Shown here one piece after another: positions 22,945 through 32,127 of a stretch of 64,000 nucleotides of DNA. Location: contig JARIBV010000068.1 of the NCBI GenBank assembly GCA_029257335.1, positions 55,998 through 119,997 on the forward strand, read 5' to 3'. The DNA comes from Faecousia sp. GTDB taxonomy: Bacteria > Bacillota > Clostridia > Oscillospirales > Oscillospiraceae. A program made the position numbers and the translations under genes. Position 1 is the stretch's first letter, and each line of letters opens with the position of its first letter. Under the pieces are notes generated by a model. It ran no database searches. It was not told the origin of the DNA and saw nothing but the letters and a program-made list of their open reading frames with translations.

Positions 22945-24894
22945 TTACTTATCGCGGTCAGACTTGGGGTCCATGACGTCACGCAGAGCGTCGCCGACCA
23001 GATTGATACAAATACAGGTGATTGCCAGGAACAAAGAGGTGAATACCCACTGCCACCAGAAGTTCTTAATAATGGTAGCATTGTTTGCACCATTGAGCAT
23101 GTTGCCCCAAGTGGGTCTGGGATAGGTAACACCGAAGCCCAGATAGCTCAAGGAGGACTCAGTCAGCATACAAGTTGCAAAGTTCAGAGTCAAGTTAACA
23201 AAGATGACGGAGACGATGTTGGGCAGGATGTGCTTGAATGCGATTGCGCCTTCACGAACACCCATTGCCTTAGCAGCGGTAACATACTCGTTTTCTCTTG
23301 CAGCCAGAACCTGACCACGAACCAGACGGGCAAGGCCAGTCCAGCTCAGAAGACCCAGGATTACCATCAGCACAAATATCTTCGAGTTTTCAGAAATATC
23401 CATCTGCGCCATGACAGCCGACAGAATCAAAGCAAATGGCAGGAACGGAATGGCTGCGAAGACCTCAGCAACACGCATCAGGAACATATCTGCCTTGCCG
23501 CCGAAGTAACCGGAGATACAGCCGATAACAATACCAATCACGGAAGAGATGATAACGGCAACTGCACCGATGGTCATGGTCATCTTACCACCCTGAATGA
23601 TACGCTGGAAGATGTCAGCACCATAGCTGTCTGTACCGAAGATGTAGCCCTTGAGGCCCCACTTTGCCATCAGCTTGTTATTTGCGTCTACTGCATAGCT
23701 CTGGAAAGAACCGCCGTAGATCCGGTCAGCGCCCTTGGCACTTGCTTCCACATCGCACTGGCCCAGAACATTGCCGCCCCAGGAGTAAACATTTCCCTTG
23801 TCGGTCAGAGCAGTGTAGTGATAAGCACCTGCCTTCACATCCACAATCTGTTCGCCATTCATCTCGGGCATGTTTACGGAACCTGCGGGGAAGTCACCGG
23901 AGAAGCACATGGTGCCATCATCCAGCAGCATACCAACATTGGAGCTGGTAGCATAGATGCTGGTGATCTTCCGGCCATCCAGGAACTTGCCGGCAGGGCT
24001 GGCAGATCCGGTCATATTTGCGCGGTACTGATCCAGCAGGCCACGCTTGCCGGTAAACAGGCCATTGCCCTTCTCAGTCAGGCCGACAACATAGCTCAGA
24101 GTGAAATCAATGTCTACAAGATCCTTCTTGTCAACGAAATTTTCAATGTTGGAATATGTGTTCTTGTTGCCCCAGAGGTACAAAGTACCATCATTCATCA
24201 AAATTGCAGAGCACTGGTAACCACAGGTAACCTTCTTGATGTTCTCCACATCGATGGTGCCATTAAGCAGCTGATCGGGCATGGGGAGAATATTGGGGTA
24301 GAGCTCCGGATCAAAGTAACCGTACTGACCCAGCTTATTTACGCCCCAGGCGTATACCTTACCATTCTCGTCAATGGCAATGGCGTGGTCCATACCGGCA
24401 GCGACCTGAACGATCTTAGCGTCCTGGATTTCCTGAGGGATATCCTTCATATCAATTCCAGTTGTGCCCATCTTGGTAGAACCCCAGACATACACCTTAC
24501 CGGCATTGGAAAGACCAACGCTGAAACTGCCGTAGCTGTCGATCATTTTGATGTCGTTTTTCAGTTCCTTGGGAACGCTCATCATACCCATTGTAGGAGG
24601 AACATTCTTCTGGGTGACCTCTGTGTAGGAGTCACTGTAGTTCTTCATAAACAGAGGTCCAATGAACACGGTCAGCATCATCACAATGACGACGATCAAT
24701 GCAAAGACAGCCAGTTTGCGCTCCATAAAGCCCCGGATGATCTGTTTAGTAGGACTGACAATCTCCTCTACATCCTTAGTGGGGTCTTTCTTATTCTGCT
24801 CCATCTGGTCTACCAACTCAGCAGAGCCGCCTCTGAACAGGCGACGGCCCCAACCGGCGATTGTGCCGAAGAAGCCTTTTTTCTGTTTTTTCAT
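22945..24894 (-). CDS. oppC: Oligopeptide ABC permease OppC with an inserted RCC1-like seven-repeat propeller
   Basis: The second membrane subunit of the Opp importer, 649 residues against the usual 300 or so. TM1 is at about 61-83. Normal OppC then runs within about 40 residues to the conserved GTDxxGxDxxxR motif, here GTDSYGADIFQRII at 420-433. Between them lie about 310 residues (about 105-415) carrying seven RCC1-like units, each ending in a G-x-V-Y-x-W-G-type strand: GKVYVWG (132), GKVYAWG (178), GTLYLWG (236), GNGLFTG (276), GTMCFSG (327), GNVYSWG (367) and KLMAKWG (407). The permease core then continues with four to five TMs and the coupling EAA motif EYVTAAKAMGVREGAIAFKHILPN (536-559). 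The frame is uninterrupted. Confidence 0.92.
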   Translation of the reverse strand: MKKQKKGFFGTIAGWGRRLFRGGSAELVDQMEQNKKDPTKDVEEIVSPTKQIIRGFMERKLAVFALIVVIVMMLTVFIGPLFMKNYSDSYTEVTQKNVPPTMGMMSVPKELKNDIKMIDSYGSFSVGLSNAGKVYVWGSTKMGTTGIDMKDIPQEIQDAKIVQVAAGMDHAIAIDENGKVYAWGVNKLGQYGYFDPELYPNILPMPDQLLNGTIDVENIKKVTCGYQCSAILMNDGTLYLWGNKNTYSNIENFVDKKDLVDIDFTLSYVVGLTEKGNGLFTGKRGLLDQYRANMTGSASPAGKFLDGRKITSIYATSSNVGMLLDDGTMCFSGDFPAGSVNMPEMNGEQIVDVKAGAYHYTALTDKGNVYSWGGNVLGQCDVEASAKGADRIYGGSFQSYAVDANNKLMAKWGLKGYIFGTDSYGADIFQRIIQGGKMTMTIGAVAVIISSVIGIVIGCISGYFGGKADMFLMRVAEVFAAIPFLPFALILSAVMAQMDISENSKIFVLMVILGLLSWTGLARLVRGQVLAARENEYVTAAKAMGVREGAIAFKHILPNIVSVIFVNLTLNFATCMLTESSLSYLGFGVTYPRPTWGNMLNGANNATIIKNFWWQWVFTSLFLAITCICINLVGDALRDVMDPKSDRDK

Positions 24895-24906
24895 TCCTGC
24901 GCCTCC

Positions 24907-25959
24907 TTACTTTCCAACTCTGACTCTGGGGTCAACAAGGCCGTAGATGATATCAATGATCAGGTTGCCCAAGAGAGACATTCCAACGTAGAACAGCTGC
25001 AGGAACAGAACTACATCAAAGTCAGTCTTACGCAGGGAGTCGATCATAATCTTACCCATACCATTGAGGCCAAACATGTTTTCAAACACCAGAGAACCGG
25101 CGAAGATGCCCAGGAACCAACCAACAACCAGAGTTACGACGGGAATCAGAGCATTGCGCCATGCATGAGAGTAGATAACTGCCTTTTCCTTGACGCCCTT
25201 TGCGCGAGCGGTCCGGATGCAGTCCATACTCAGTGCATCAATCATAGAGGCACGGACATAACGGGTCATGCCACCCATGGAGCAGAATGTCATAGTGATA
25301 AGGGGCAGGGCCAGATACTTCAAAGTATCCTTCCAATATGCCCAACCCTGAAAGTTACTGCCGGGGGTTTTCATACCGCTGGGCGGGAACCAACCAAGCA
25401 GTGAACAGAATATCCAAATGAAAAGAATTGCTGTGATAAAGGTAGGCAAGCTATAGCCTATAATTGTGAAGATCTGAACACCTCGGTCAAACTTGCTGTT
25501 CTTCTTCACCGCACACATAATACCCAGAGGAATCGTAATACCCAGGGCCAGAATTGTAGAAAGAATATTGATGATGATTGTATTTCTCATAGGCTCTTTA
25601 ATGACATTGATTACATCATCTTTGAGCTCATAGGAATAACCAAAGTTGCCTTCCAGCAGACCATTAAAGCTGCCGTTGTACAGGGGGTATACGCCGATCC
25701 AACGGCCATAACGAATCAGCATGTTGTCGGTATCGGTACCGTAGCGACGCTGATATTCAACATAGCGTTTTTGGAACCACTCTTGACGTTGCTCTTGAGT
25801 GAGGCCCTTCAGGGCTTGCTTCTGACTGTTTTCATCTGCTTTTGCATCTGTATAAGCACGGTTATTCGGGACAAGGTTATAGATCAAGAACATAAGAAGC
25901 GACAATATGACCAGAACAACAAGCATATAGCAGATTCTCTTAAGTACATATTTTCCCAT
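24907..25959 (-). CDS. oppB: Oligopeptide ABC permease OppB with enlarged first loop
   Basis: First membrane subunit of the Opp importer, 350 residues. TM1 is about 9-29 (the usual LLxxIPxLLxVSxxxF-like start is LVVLVILSLLMFLIYNLVP). The first extracytoplasmic loop (about 30-125) is longer than usual and holds a charged helical stretch (AKADENSQKQALKGL, QEQRQEWFQKRYVEYQ) before GNFGYSYELKDDVI. The permease core follows with the EAA coupling motif DCIRTARAKGVKEKAVIYSHAWRN (246-269). The start is the ATG at 25959 (MGKYVLKRI), preceded by GGGAG. The open frame continues 53 codons upstream, but without a ribosome site and into hairpin sequence. Confidence 0.92.
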   Translation of the reverse strand: MGKYVLKRICYMLVVLVILSLLMFLIYNLVPNNRAYTDAKADENSQKQALKGLTQEQRQEWFQKRYVEYQRRYGTDTDNMLIRYGRWIGVYPLYNGSFNGLLEGNFGYSYELKDDVINVIKEPMRNTIIINILSTILALGITIPLGIMCAVKKNSKFDRGVQIFTIIGYSLPTFITAILFIWIFCSLLGWFPPSGMKTPGSNFQGWAYWKDTLKYLALPLITMTFCSMGGMTRYVRASMIDALSMDCIRTARAKGVKEKAVIYSHAWRNALIPVVTLVVGWFLGIFAGSLVFENMFGLNGMGKIMIDSLRKTDFDVVLFLQLFYVGMSLLGNLIIDIIYGLVDPRVRVGK

Positions 25960-26297
25960 ATTATTCTCCCATCTGTCGCCCGCGCGACAGTGTATTTGGC
26001 ATGGCATGAGGCTTTGGATCACCCCCTGCATGCCATGCGGGGGTAATTTGCAAATTTTGGTCCTACCTGTCCGGCCAAAAAAGACCGCACACTGGAGAAA
26101 ACGAACAGTGTACGGCATCTTGCGCCGTGTTGTGAATCAAACCATCCACCAGAGGTAGGTGGTGTTACTCCCCGCTGTCCCACAGATGCAATGCTTTCGC
26201 AGTATGGCCTGCAACCACAGGGTGGGTTTCCCCACCCTGTGACCGCAATGTCACACCTTACACATGGGTGTTAAGCTAGGGGTTTCAAAGTGATGGA
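25960..26297 (-). other. oppA-oppB intergenic region with stable hairpins
   Basis: 338 bp without a gene. The strongest structure is CACAGGGTGGG/CCCACCCTGTG (26216-26241, 11-bp stem, tetraloop-like centre) about 55 bp after the oppA stop. A second is CCCCCTGCATG/CATGCGGGGG (26022-26043), and a weaker CCACC/GGTGG stem lies near 26145-26162. None is followed by a T-run on the minus strand, so they look like mRNA-stabilising or processing hairpins that set OppA above the membrane subunits, not full terminators. Confidence 0.55.
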
Positions 26298-28583
26298 TTA
26301 CTTCATCCAGTAGATATCGGCCATATCCTTAATGAAGTACTGGCTGTAGTTGCTGTACATGCTGGGATCAATGGTCAGGTTGAAGGAGTAGTCATAGACA
26401 GCGGAGTTGTAGCCGGTGCCCAAGTTGAAGCAGGTGTACATGGGAGTACCGCTGTAGTAGCCGTAGATCTGAGCCTGCTGCATTTCGTCCAGCATGGGGT
26501 TGAAGTCACCAATGGTCTTGTAGACAGCGAAGCCTGCAGCCTTCATGTTCTCGGACTGCTCAAAACCGGTAACCAGCAGATCGGAGAAGTCGTTGTTGGT
26601 GGTGCCGTACCAGTTCAGAACCAGAGGCATGTAGTAGTCGCCATTGACCTGGACGGTCTTGTAAGCGCCGTCAACAGACTTGTAAGCCTTGTCGAACTCG
26701 GTAGCCACATCGCCGGGGATCTTCTTGTAACGAACGCCCTCGGTGTACTCGCCGCCTTCAGCATTGTAGATCCAGCCGTCTTCCTCCAGAACTGCGATAG
26801 CAGAGTCCACGGAGGTATCATAAGCATTCAGAGACATGCCCTGGGAAGTAGCAGCTCTGTACATCCAGGAACCGGTGTAGTAGGGGCCGTCAACAACGCC
26901 GCCGTAGCCGCCGGTGAAGTCCTTAGCAAAGGTGGAGCGGTCCATGCAGTAAGCAATGGCCTGACGGACAGCAGTGTACTGAACGGGGCCATAGTCAGCA
27001 CGGAATGCCAGCTTACCATAGCCGGCACGGCTGTAGTGGGTGTAAACATAAGCGCCGTTGGAGCCGTCAGCCAGAGCGATGGCTTCGTTGGTGGGAGCGC
27101 CGCCGGTGATGCCGGGCAGGACATCAACGCCGCCGGCCTTGAAGTCTTCCAGCTGAGTCTGGGTAACGATCTTCTTGTAAACAACCTTCTGGATGCTGGG
27201 CTTCTTGCCTTCAAAGTTGCCCTTGAAGTTGGGGTTCAGTTCCAGAGTTGCTTCCTTGCTGGAAGCGTCGTACTTAGAGAGCACATAGGGACCGGAGTAG
27301 GGGTAGGTGGTATCGGTATTCTGAGAAGACTGCAGGATGTGAGCAGCATGGGTGTAGTTCTCGCCTTCCTTGGCGTAGAAATCACCGGTGATGTAGCAGC
27401 CCTTGCCGTCATCTGCGATGTCGAATTCGCCCATCCACAGATCCTTGAAGGTGGGATCAAAGGAAGCGTAATTGAGAGCGTAGAAGTAAGGCAGATACTG
27501 AGGATCGATGGTTACGGAGAACTGGTAGTCGCCCAGCAGGCGAAGACCGGTCATTTCCTTGGTAACAACGGTGCCGTCGTCCAGGGTAGCGCCTTCGTTG
27601 GTGCCATCATAAGCATTGTAGCCCTTGAAGCCAACGAAGTTCATGGTGCTCATATGATCCTTACCGGCAGCCTGAGTAGCTACAGGAGTGGAGAATGCCA
27701 TGGCATAGTACAGGTAGTTCTTAGCGGTGATGGGAGAACCATCAGAGAACTTCAGGTCTTCCTGAAGAGTAATGGTGTAGGTCAGAGAACCGTCCTCGTT
27801 GTTGACGCTTTCCAGGTTCTTTACGACCTGCTCGTTCACAACAAAAGCACCGTCCTTGTTGGCCACAACGGTTTCCAGACCGTTGCACATATGGGAAACA
27901 GCAAGGTCGGATGCAGCGGGGCTGGTGCCGCCGAAGGCAGCAAAACGGAACTTGCCGGACAGCTCGGTAGCATCGCCGATGATGATGGAGTTGTCAGCCT
28001 TCTCGGAGGTCCAGTCAATCAGAGCCTTGGTAACAGGCCAGTAGGGGTTGGTCGCATGCTCCTCAATACCCTTGATCTGTGCGTTGTACAGATCATAGAA
28101 CTCGTTGGAGTACAGGGGAATCTCGGGCATCATCATGTTCCAGCGGGTGATGTAGTACTTCCACCACTCGGCATAGACCTCATCTTCGGTCTTGAAGTCA
28201 GTGCCTTCGGTAGAGGTGTTGTAAACCATGGCCATGGACAGGAAGTCCAGACCCAGTTCAACAGACTCGCCGTCAACATCCAGGTAGGCCAGGCCAGTGG
28301 TGGGATCCTCGGTGACATCAGCGATGGAGACGTCCTTACCCATGTGCTCGTACAGGGAGACATAATCCATGCCGTACTCCTTGCCGTTCAGCATCTGAAT
28401 AGAGGAAGGCTCGCCGTCAGCGTTGACAGGCTGGGTCTCATTTCCAGTAGCGTCGGGGTTAGCGGTCTCACCAGAGACAGTGGAGTCGGTGCCCTTTGTC
28501 TCGTTGGTGTCGTTTTTGCTGCAGGCGGTCATAACGGAAGTCACCATAACGGCAGCCAGCAGCAATGCGAACAGCTTTTTCAT
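26298..28583 (-). CDS. oppA: Oligopeptide-binding lipoprotein OppA, enlarged
   Basis: The substrate-binding subunit of the Opp importer (SBP_bac_5 family). Signal peptide MKKLFALLLAAVMVTSVMTAC with lipidated Cys21, then a Ser/Thr/Asn/Glu-rich linker to about 50. The SBP_bac_5 core is seen at about 205-600: LTYTITLQEDLKFSDGSPITAKNYLYY, YSGPYVLSKYD, VRQAIAYCMDRSTFAKDF and a late ERYLI-type region. Total length is 761 against about 540-590. The extra material is mainly N-terminal (about 55-195) and includes MMMPEIPLYSNEFYDLYNAQIKG, a segment that resembles the P-x-I-P-L-Y block normally found in the C-terminal lobe of this family. ATG 28583 follows AAGGAGG; promoter at 28668. Confidence 0.93.
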   Translation of the reverse strand: MKKLFALLLAAVMVTSVMTACSKNDTNETKGTDSTVSGETANPDATGNETQPVNADGEPSSIQMLNGKEYGMDYVSLYEHMGKDVSIADVTEDPTTGLAYLDVDGESVELGLDFLSMAMVYNTSTEGTDFKTEDEVYAEWWKYYITRWNMMMPEIPLYSNEFYDLYNAQIKGIEEHATNPYWPVTKALIDWTSEKADNSIIIGDATELSGKFRFAAFGGTSPAASDLAVSHMCNGLETVVANKDGAFVVNEQVVKNLESVNNEDGSLTYTITLQEDLKFSDGSPITAKNYLYYAMAFSTPVATQAAGKDHMSTMNFVGFKGYNAYDGTNEGATLDDGTVVTKEMTGLRLLGDYQFSVTIDPQYLPYFYALNYASFDPTFKDLWMGEFDIADDGKGCYITGDFYAKEGENYTHAAHILQSSQNTDTTYPYSGPYVLSKYDASSKEATLELNPNFKGNFEGKKPSIQKVVYKKIVTQTQLEDFKAGGVDVLPGITGGAPTNEAIALADGSNGAYVYTHYSRAGYGKLAFRADYGPVQYTAVRQAIAYCMDRSTFAKDFTGGYGGVVDGPYYTGSWMYRAATSQGMSLNAYDTSVDSAIAVLEEDGWIYNAEGGEYTEGVRYKKIPGDVATEFDKAYKSVDGAYKTVQVNGDYYMPLVLNWYGTTNNDFSDLLVTGFEQSENMKAAGFAVYKTIGDFNPMLDEMQQAQIYGYYSGTPMYTCFNLGTGYNSAVYDYSFNLTIDPSMYSNYSQYFIKDMADIYWMK

Positions 28584-28667
28584 TTCTTTTCCTCCTTAAG
28601 AGATAGTTGCGGTCTTGCGACCTATTTAATACCTGTCGTGGGAAGCGACAAGATATTAACGTAAGAT

Positions 28668-28696
28668 AGTATACTACCCGTTTGGTAAAAATGCAA
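28668..28696 (-). promoter_or_regulatory. Probable promoter of the opp operon
   Basis: TTGCAT, 17-bp spacer, TATACT on the minus strand, giving a leader of about 80 nt before oppA. Confidence 0.65.
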
Positions 28697-29198
28697 TAGT
28701 CACATTGTATTTTTACATATTTTTCGTTCATTTCGTCAATATCCCCATAAGGCAACCGACGGCTGTCCACCAGGTACGGAACTTTATGCAAGGTGCTACA
28801 GGGAAACTTGGCAATCTGTACGCGAGCAGCGGAGCACTGACCGTGAGCCACGCTTGTTATTGAAGCTACACTATCCTGTGCTTTCACTGTACTATACCAC
28901 ATTGTTCACTAATAATCAACTATTTTCTGCAGCCCGCTTTTTTGGTCAACGGAAATCATGCAATCCCCATAAATTCTGTATATATATTTTATATATTTTG
29001 CACCTGCTTCCTGGTTTTTTGCGATTTCTTTTCAGAACATATATTTTAAGAGAATAGATCCCTTTGTTTTTATCTATTCTGCCAGTTTTTAAAGCTTTCC
29101 TCTTTCGTTCGTCGATTTTAAAAACCAATTTTGATGCGTGTAAACTGTATTTTTCCATTTACAAGCACCGATGTATCTTTCCTGCGGACACCCCAAAA
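28697..29198. other. Long AT-rich intergenic region upstream of opp
   Basis: About 500 bp with no ribosome-site-supported frame. The part at about 28900-29170 is much more AT-rich than its surroundings (for example TATATATATTTTATATATTTTG around 28980-29000). I found no T-box, SAM-riboswitch or CodY-like motif I could defend. It probably contains the regulatory region of opp and the 3' end of the decayed mannosidase gene. Confidence 0.4.
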
Positions 29199-32004
29199 TC
29201 AGCTTTTTGTGGTATACCGAAGCAGGGTCACTATTTCTCCTGCCTTTTGAAGGAGCCGGACCGTTTCATCTTTTACACAGAGCTCTTTTAAAGGTTGTTC
29301 TGCCAAATCCGCAATAAATGCCTTTTGAAGTCCGTCAAAGCGAACCCAGACCATCCCCTCTTTCAGGCAAGGCTCCAAAAGGCGCAGCACCGTTGCTTTT
29401 CCATCCTGAGAGCGTTTGACGCTTCCCACCTGGGCTACACCGTGGATTTCAAAAAAGCGGTATGTCAAAGGCAGGGTAACCGGATGGGAAATGTTGGATG
29501 CATAAGAAAGATCCCAGTGGGTAAAGGCGGTGCCCAGGGCTTTCAGCGTCATACCATCCGATTTTGCGGCACACATACCCAAACGAAACCGGCACTGTCC
29601 CAGCTCCGGATAAGGGTCAGGGCCGGAGGAGGAACGCAGAAGAGACACCTGCAGGTTGTCTGCATACCCACGATAGCCATATTTGTTATCCGTGAGCAGG
29701 GCCATTCCCATCTTCTCTCCTGCTGCAAACAGAAAGTTTCTGGCGCAGTGGTCATGCAGAGGTTCCGGCATCCGCCGATCCAGGCCAATAAGCCCGTCAC
29801 CAAAAAATTGCTCCGGTGTCCAGGCCAGATGCATCTGAACGCACAGGCTCGGGCTTCCGGTTTCGTCCGCCAGTTCCATCCAGTGCACTTTGCCCGTCAG
29901 CTCCAGAATCGCAGATCCCTTTTCTAATGTGGCGGTGACCTCCAGCCTGCTGTCATGCATCCGGATTTCATAGGTCAGACTTTGACGGAGCTCCCCTTTT
30001 TCGGGTCCTTTGATTCGGCAGACACAGCCGGTTTTATGAAGATCCACCGGCTCCATCTGCACTCCCTCTACCCAGGCATTTCCTGTTGTCTCCCCTTTTC
30101 GCTCTCGGTACATCCGGACCCTGCTCCTCGAGGGCCCAGCATCTGTCTGCCTGTTTCCTTATATATAGGAGGCAATGGACAAATCTTCCTCCCGGAATGT
30201 GATTTTCACCACATCATTTTCTAAAATCAAAGGTTGGTATACGGTCACCCTGGGATTCGGTGGCAACGCCGAGAAGCAGAAGCTCTGCTTTTCCTCCTCG
30301 GTCACGACCACCGTGGTATACCCCAAAGCAGGGACCTCCATCTGAACAAGAAGGTCCGTTCTTCTGTGACTCCAGTCCGAAGCCCCATGGGCCAACACCT
30401 GAGAGGGCAGCAGGTCCCCTTGTGCATCACGGACCCACAGCTGTTCCGGATTTCCGGGCCAGTCCCAGAGACTGGCTTCCATCACGCCTTTGCGATCAAA
30501 GCCCGTTGGATTGAAGAAATGCAAAATTCTGGTTTTTCCTCTGCTGCGCTCCATCCCGGCAGGCGGAACCCATTGGCAATGTCAATCAACAGCCCCATAC
30601 CTACTCCTTCAGAGCAAGATATCACAGGCGTATCCAGTGTCGCATAGGATGGGGTATCAATCCGGTCTGCAAAAGCCCGCAGCGATGCACCGGAGGCCGC
30701 CATCACCACGCCCATCGCCTCTTCAAACGCCCCCATGGCATGATCTCTGGAAATCTCCACATGGGAGCCAGGGAGAATGTCATGAAACTGATTGAACAAA
30801 ATCCGTTCCCAGGCAAACCGAAATTGGGGGTTGAAGCCCTCCATTGCTGTGGATTCTTCCGCAAGAGCGGCCAGTACTTCCGCCTCATACAGCCGATCCT
30901 CTGCCATTCGGTTGGCCTCCTTGATCCTGGACTGGGAGGTATAGCAGCCCGTAAAGGTGGGGCCAAGCTTCCCTGAAATCACAGGCAGCCGATGCATGAT
31001 GGGCAGGATGTTTGAAAAATACTCCCCATAGGTAGAAAACCTGATTTTGGGTGACAAGGGCCAGGTCTGCATCTGCAAAATACGCTCCAGATCCTGCCGG
31101 GTAGGTCCCCCGCCATGGTTGCCCACGCCATAAATCTTCATCATATCCTGAATGCCGTATTTTTTGCAAAACAGAGGCACCTGATTCAAATACATGGGCC
31201 GAATGGCATCGTTGTACCACAGAAGCTCGTTGAGTGCCAGAATTTCCGTACCGTTTGGAGCCTGCCAGCGGTAGAGGTTCTCCCCATCCAGGCCCCGGCA
31301 ATGGTAGAACCAGCGGATCCCGCCGGCTGTCAGGATTTCCGGCACCCAGGCACTGTGGCCAAAGGAATCGGGATGAAAGTCCCCTTCCACACTATCATAA
31401 ACTATGCCGAATTGCTGATAAAGATACTCCTTTGTATACAGAATGTGCCGTGCCATGGATTCCGCATTGGGCATGTTTTTGTCCAGCTCCACATAGGAAG
31501 ACCCCGCAAACTCCCATCGGTCTTCTCGCACCCGCTGCCTGATCCGGCGAAAGAGTGCCGGATCGTAAAATTCCGCAATTCGGTATACGGCACACTGAGA
31601 CTGGGAGAATGTAAACTCCGGGTATTCCTCCATAAGATCCAACATGGTCCGAAAGGTGCTCAGTACCGCCTGCACTGTTTCATGGGTGCCCCACATCCAA
31701 TCCATGTCAATATAGGCATGGGCAACGCAATGGTGAGTATACTGCTTTGCTTTCGGTGTCAGGGGAAGCAGCACCAACTCCGCCTTTTGCAGGGCAGTAT
31801 CCGTCAGGGCATGTTCCCGCTGAAAGCTGTCGTATAAACCGTCTACGGCCTGCTCCAAAAGCCGACGCTCCTGCCCTTCCGCCACAGCCTCTGCCACAGA
31901 AAAGGATGCAAAAAATCGCTCGCCCCAGGAACTCAGCTCAGGAATGTCGATCCAGTGGTTTTCTGCTCCGGCTTCATCTGCGCTATTTTATCATACATGG
32001 TCAT
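29199..32004 (-). pseudogene. Broken alpha-mannosidase, glycoside hydrolase family 38
   Basis: A GH38-type alpha-mannosidase split into several frames. The start is ATG 32004 (MTMYDKIAQ) with GAGGAG upstream. The catalytic-domain marks are intact: HAYIDMDWMWGTHE (the zinc-binding H-x-D), VEGDFHPDSFGHSAWVPEIL (aspartate nucleophile region) and ILFNQFHDILPGSHVE. Four indels interrupt it: in the A-run at about 31959-31962; in the A-run at 30533-30537, where restoring one base joins SAAEEK to TRILHFFNPTGFDRKG; two bases missing beside the TAA at 30159-30161, whose repair reads SYIDKETGRQMLGP; and one base at the GGG of 30132-30134, after which the frame reads SRSRVRMYRERKG. Most are losses in homopolymers. 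The gene would not give a full protein unless these are sequencing errors. Confidence 0.85.
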
Positions 32005-32069
32005 ATGTATTTCTCCTCTTTGGTTGATTATCCCATTATGGCACAAGCAAATTCTCTTTGCAACTACCA

Positions 32070-32105
32070 TAAAAAAGAAAGGCCTGCCGCATATGCGACA
32101 GGCCT
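32070..32105 (-). terminator. Terminator of the P-loop protein gene
   Basis: AGGCCTGTCGCAT pairs with ATGCGGCAGGCCT on the minus strand, followed by TTTCTTTTTT. Confidence 0.85.
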
Positions 32106-32127
32106 CTTTTCGGACATACTTTTGGGA

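Noticed and set aside
22945-24894. Assembly chimaera explaining the OppC-RCC1 fusion
   Set aside because: The frame is continuous across both junctions, flanking TM and EAA sequences are intact, and the neighbouring opp genes are in order and closely spaced.
23230-25404. Long antisense open frame (about 724 codons) on the plus strand over oppC and oppB
   Set aside because: No ribosome site, no homology-like motifs, and the opposite frame encodes clear permease motifs; it is a by-product of codon bias.
28468-28902. 144-codon minus-strand frame across the opp promoter and oppA start
   Set aside because: Overlaps oppA in another frame and the promoter, without a ribosome site or protein-like composition.
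28584-29198. T-box or other riboswitch in the opp leader region
   Set aside because: No T-box GGTGGNACC motif, SAM-box or similar core could be placed on either strand, and the promoter at 28668 gives only a short leader.
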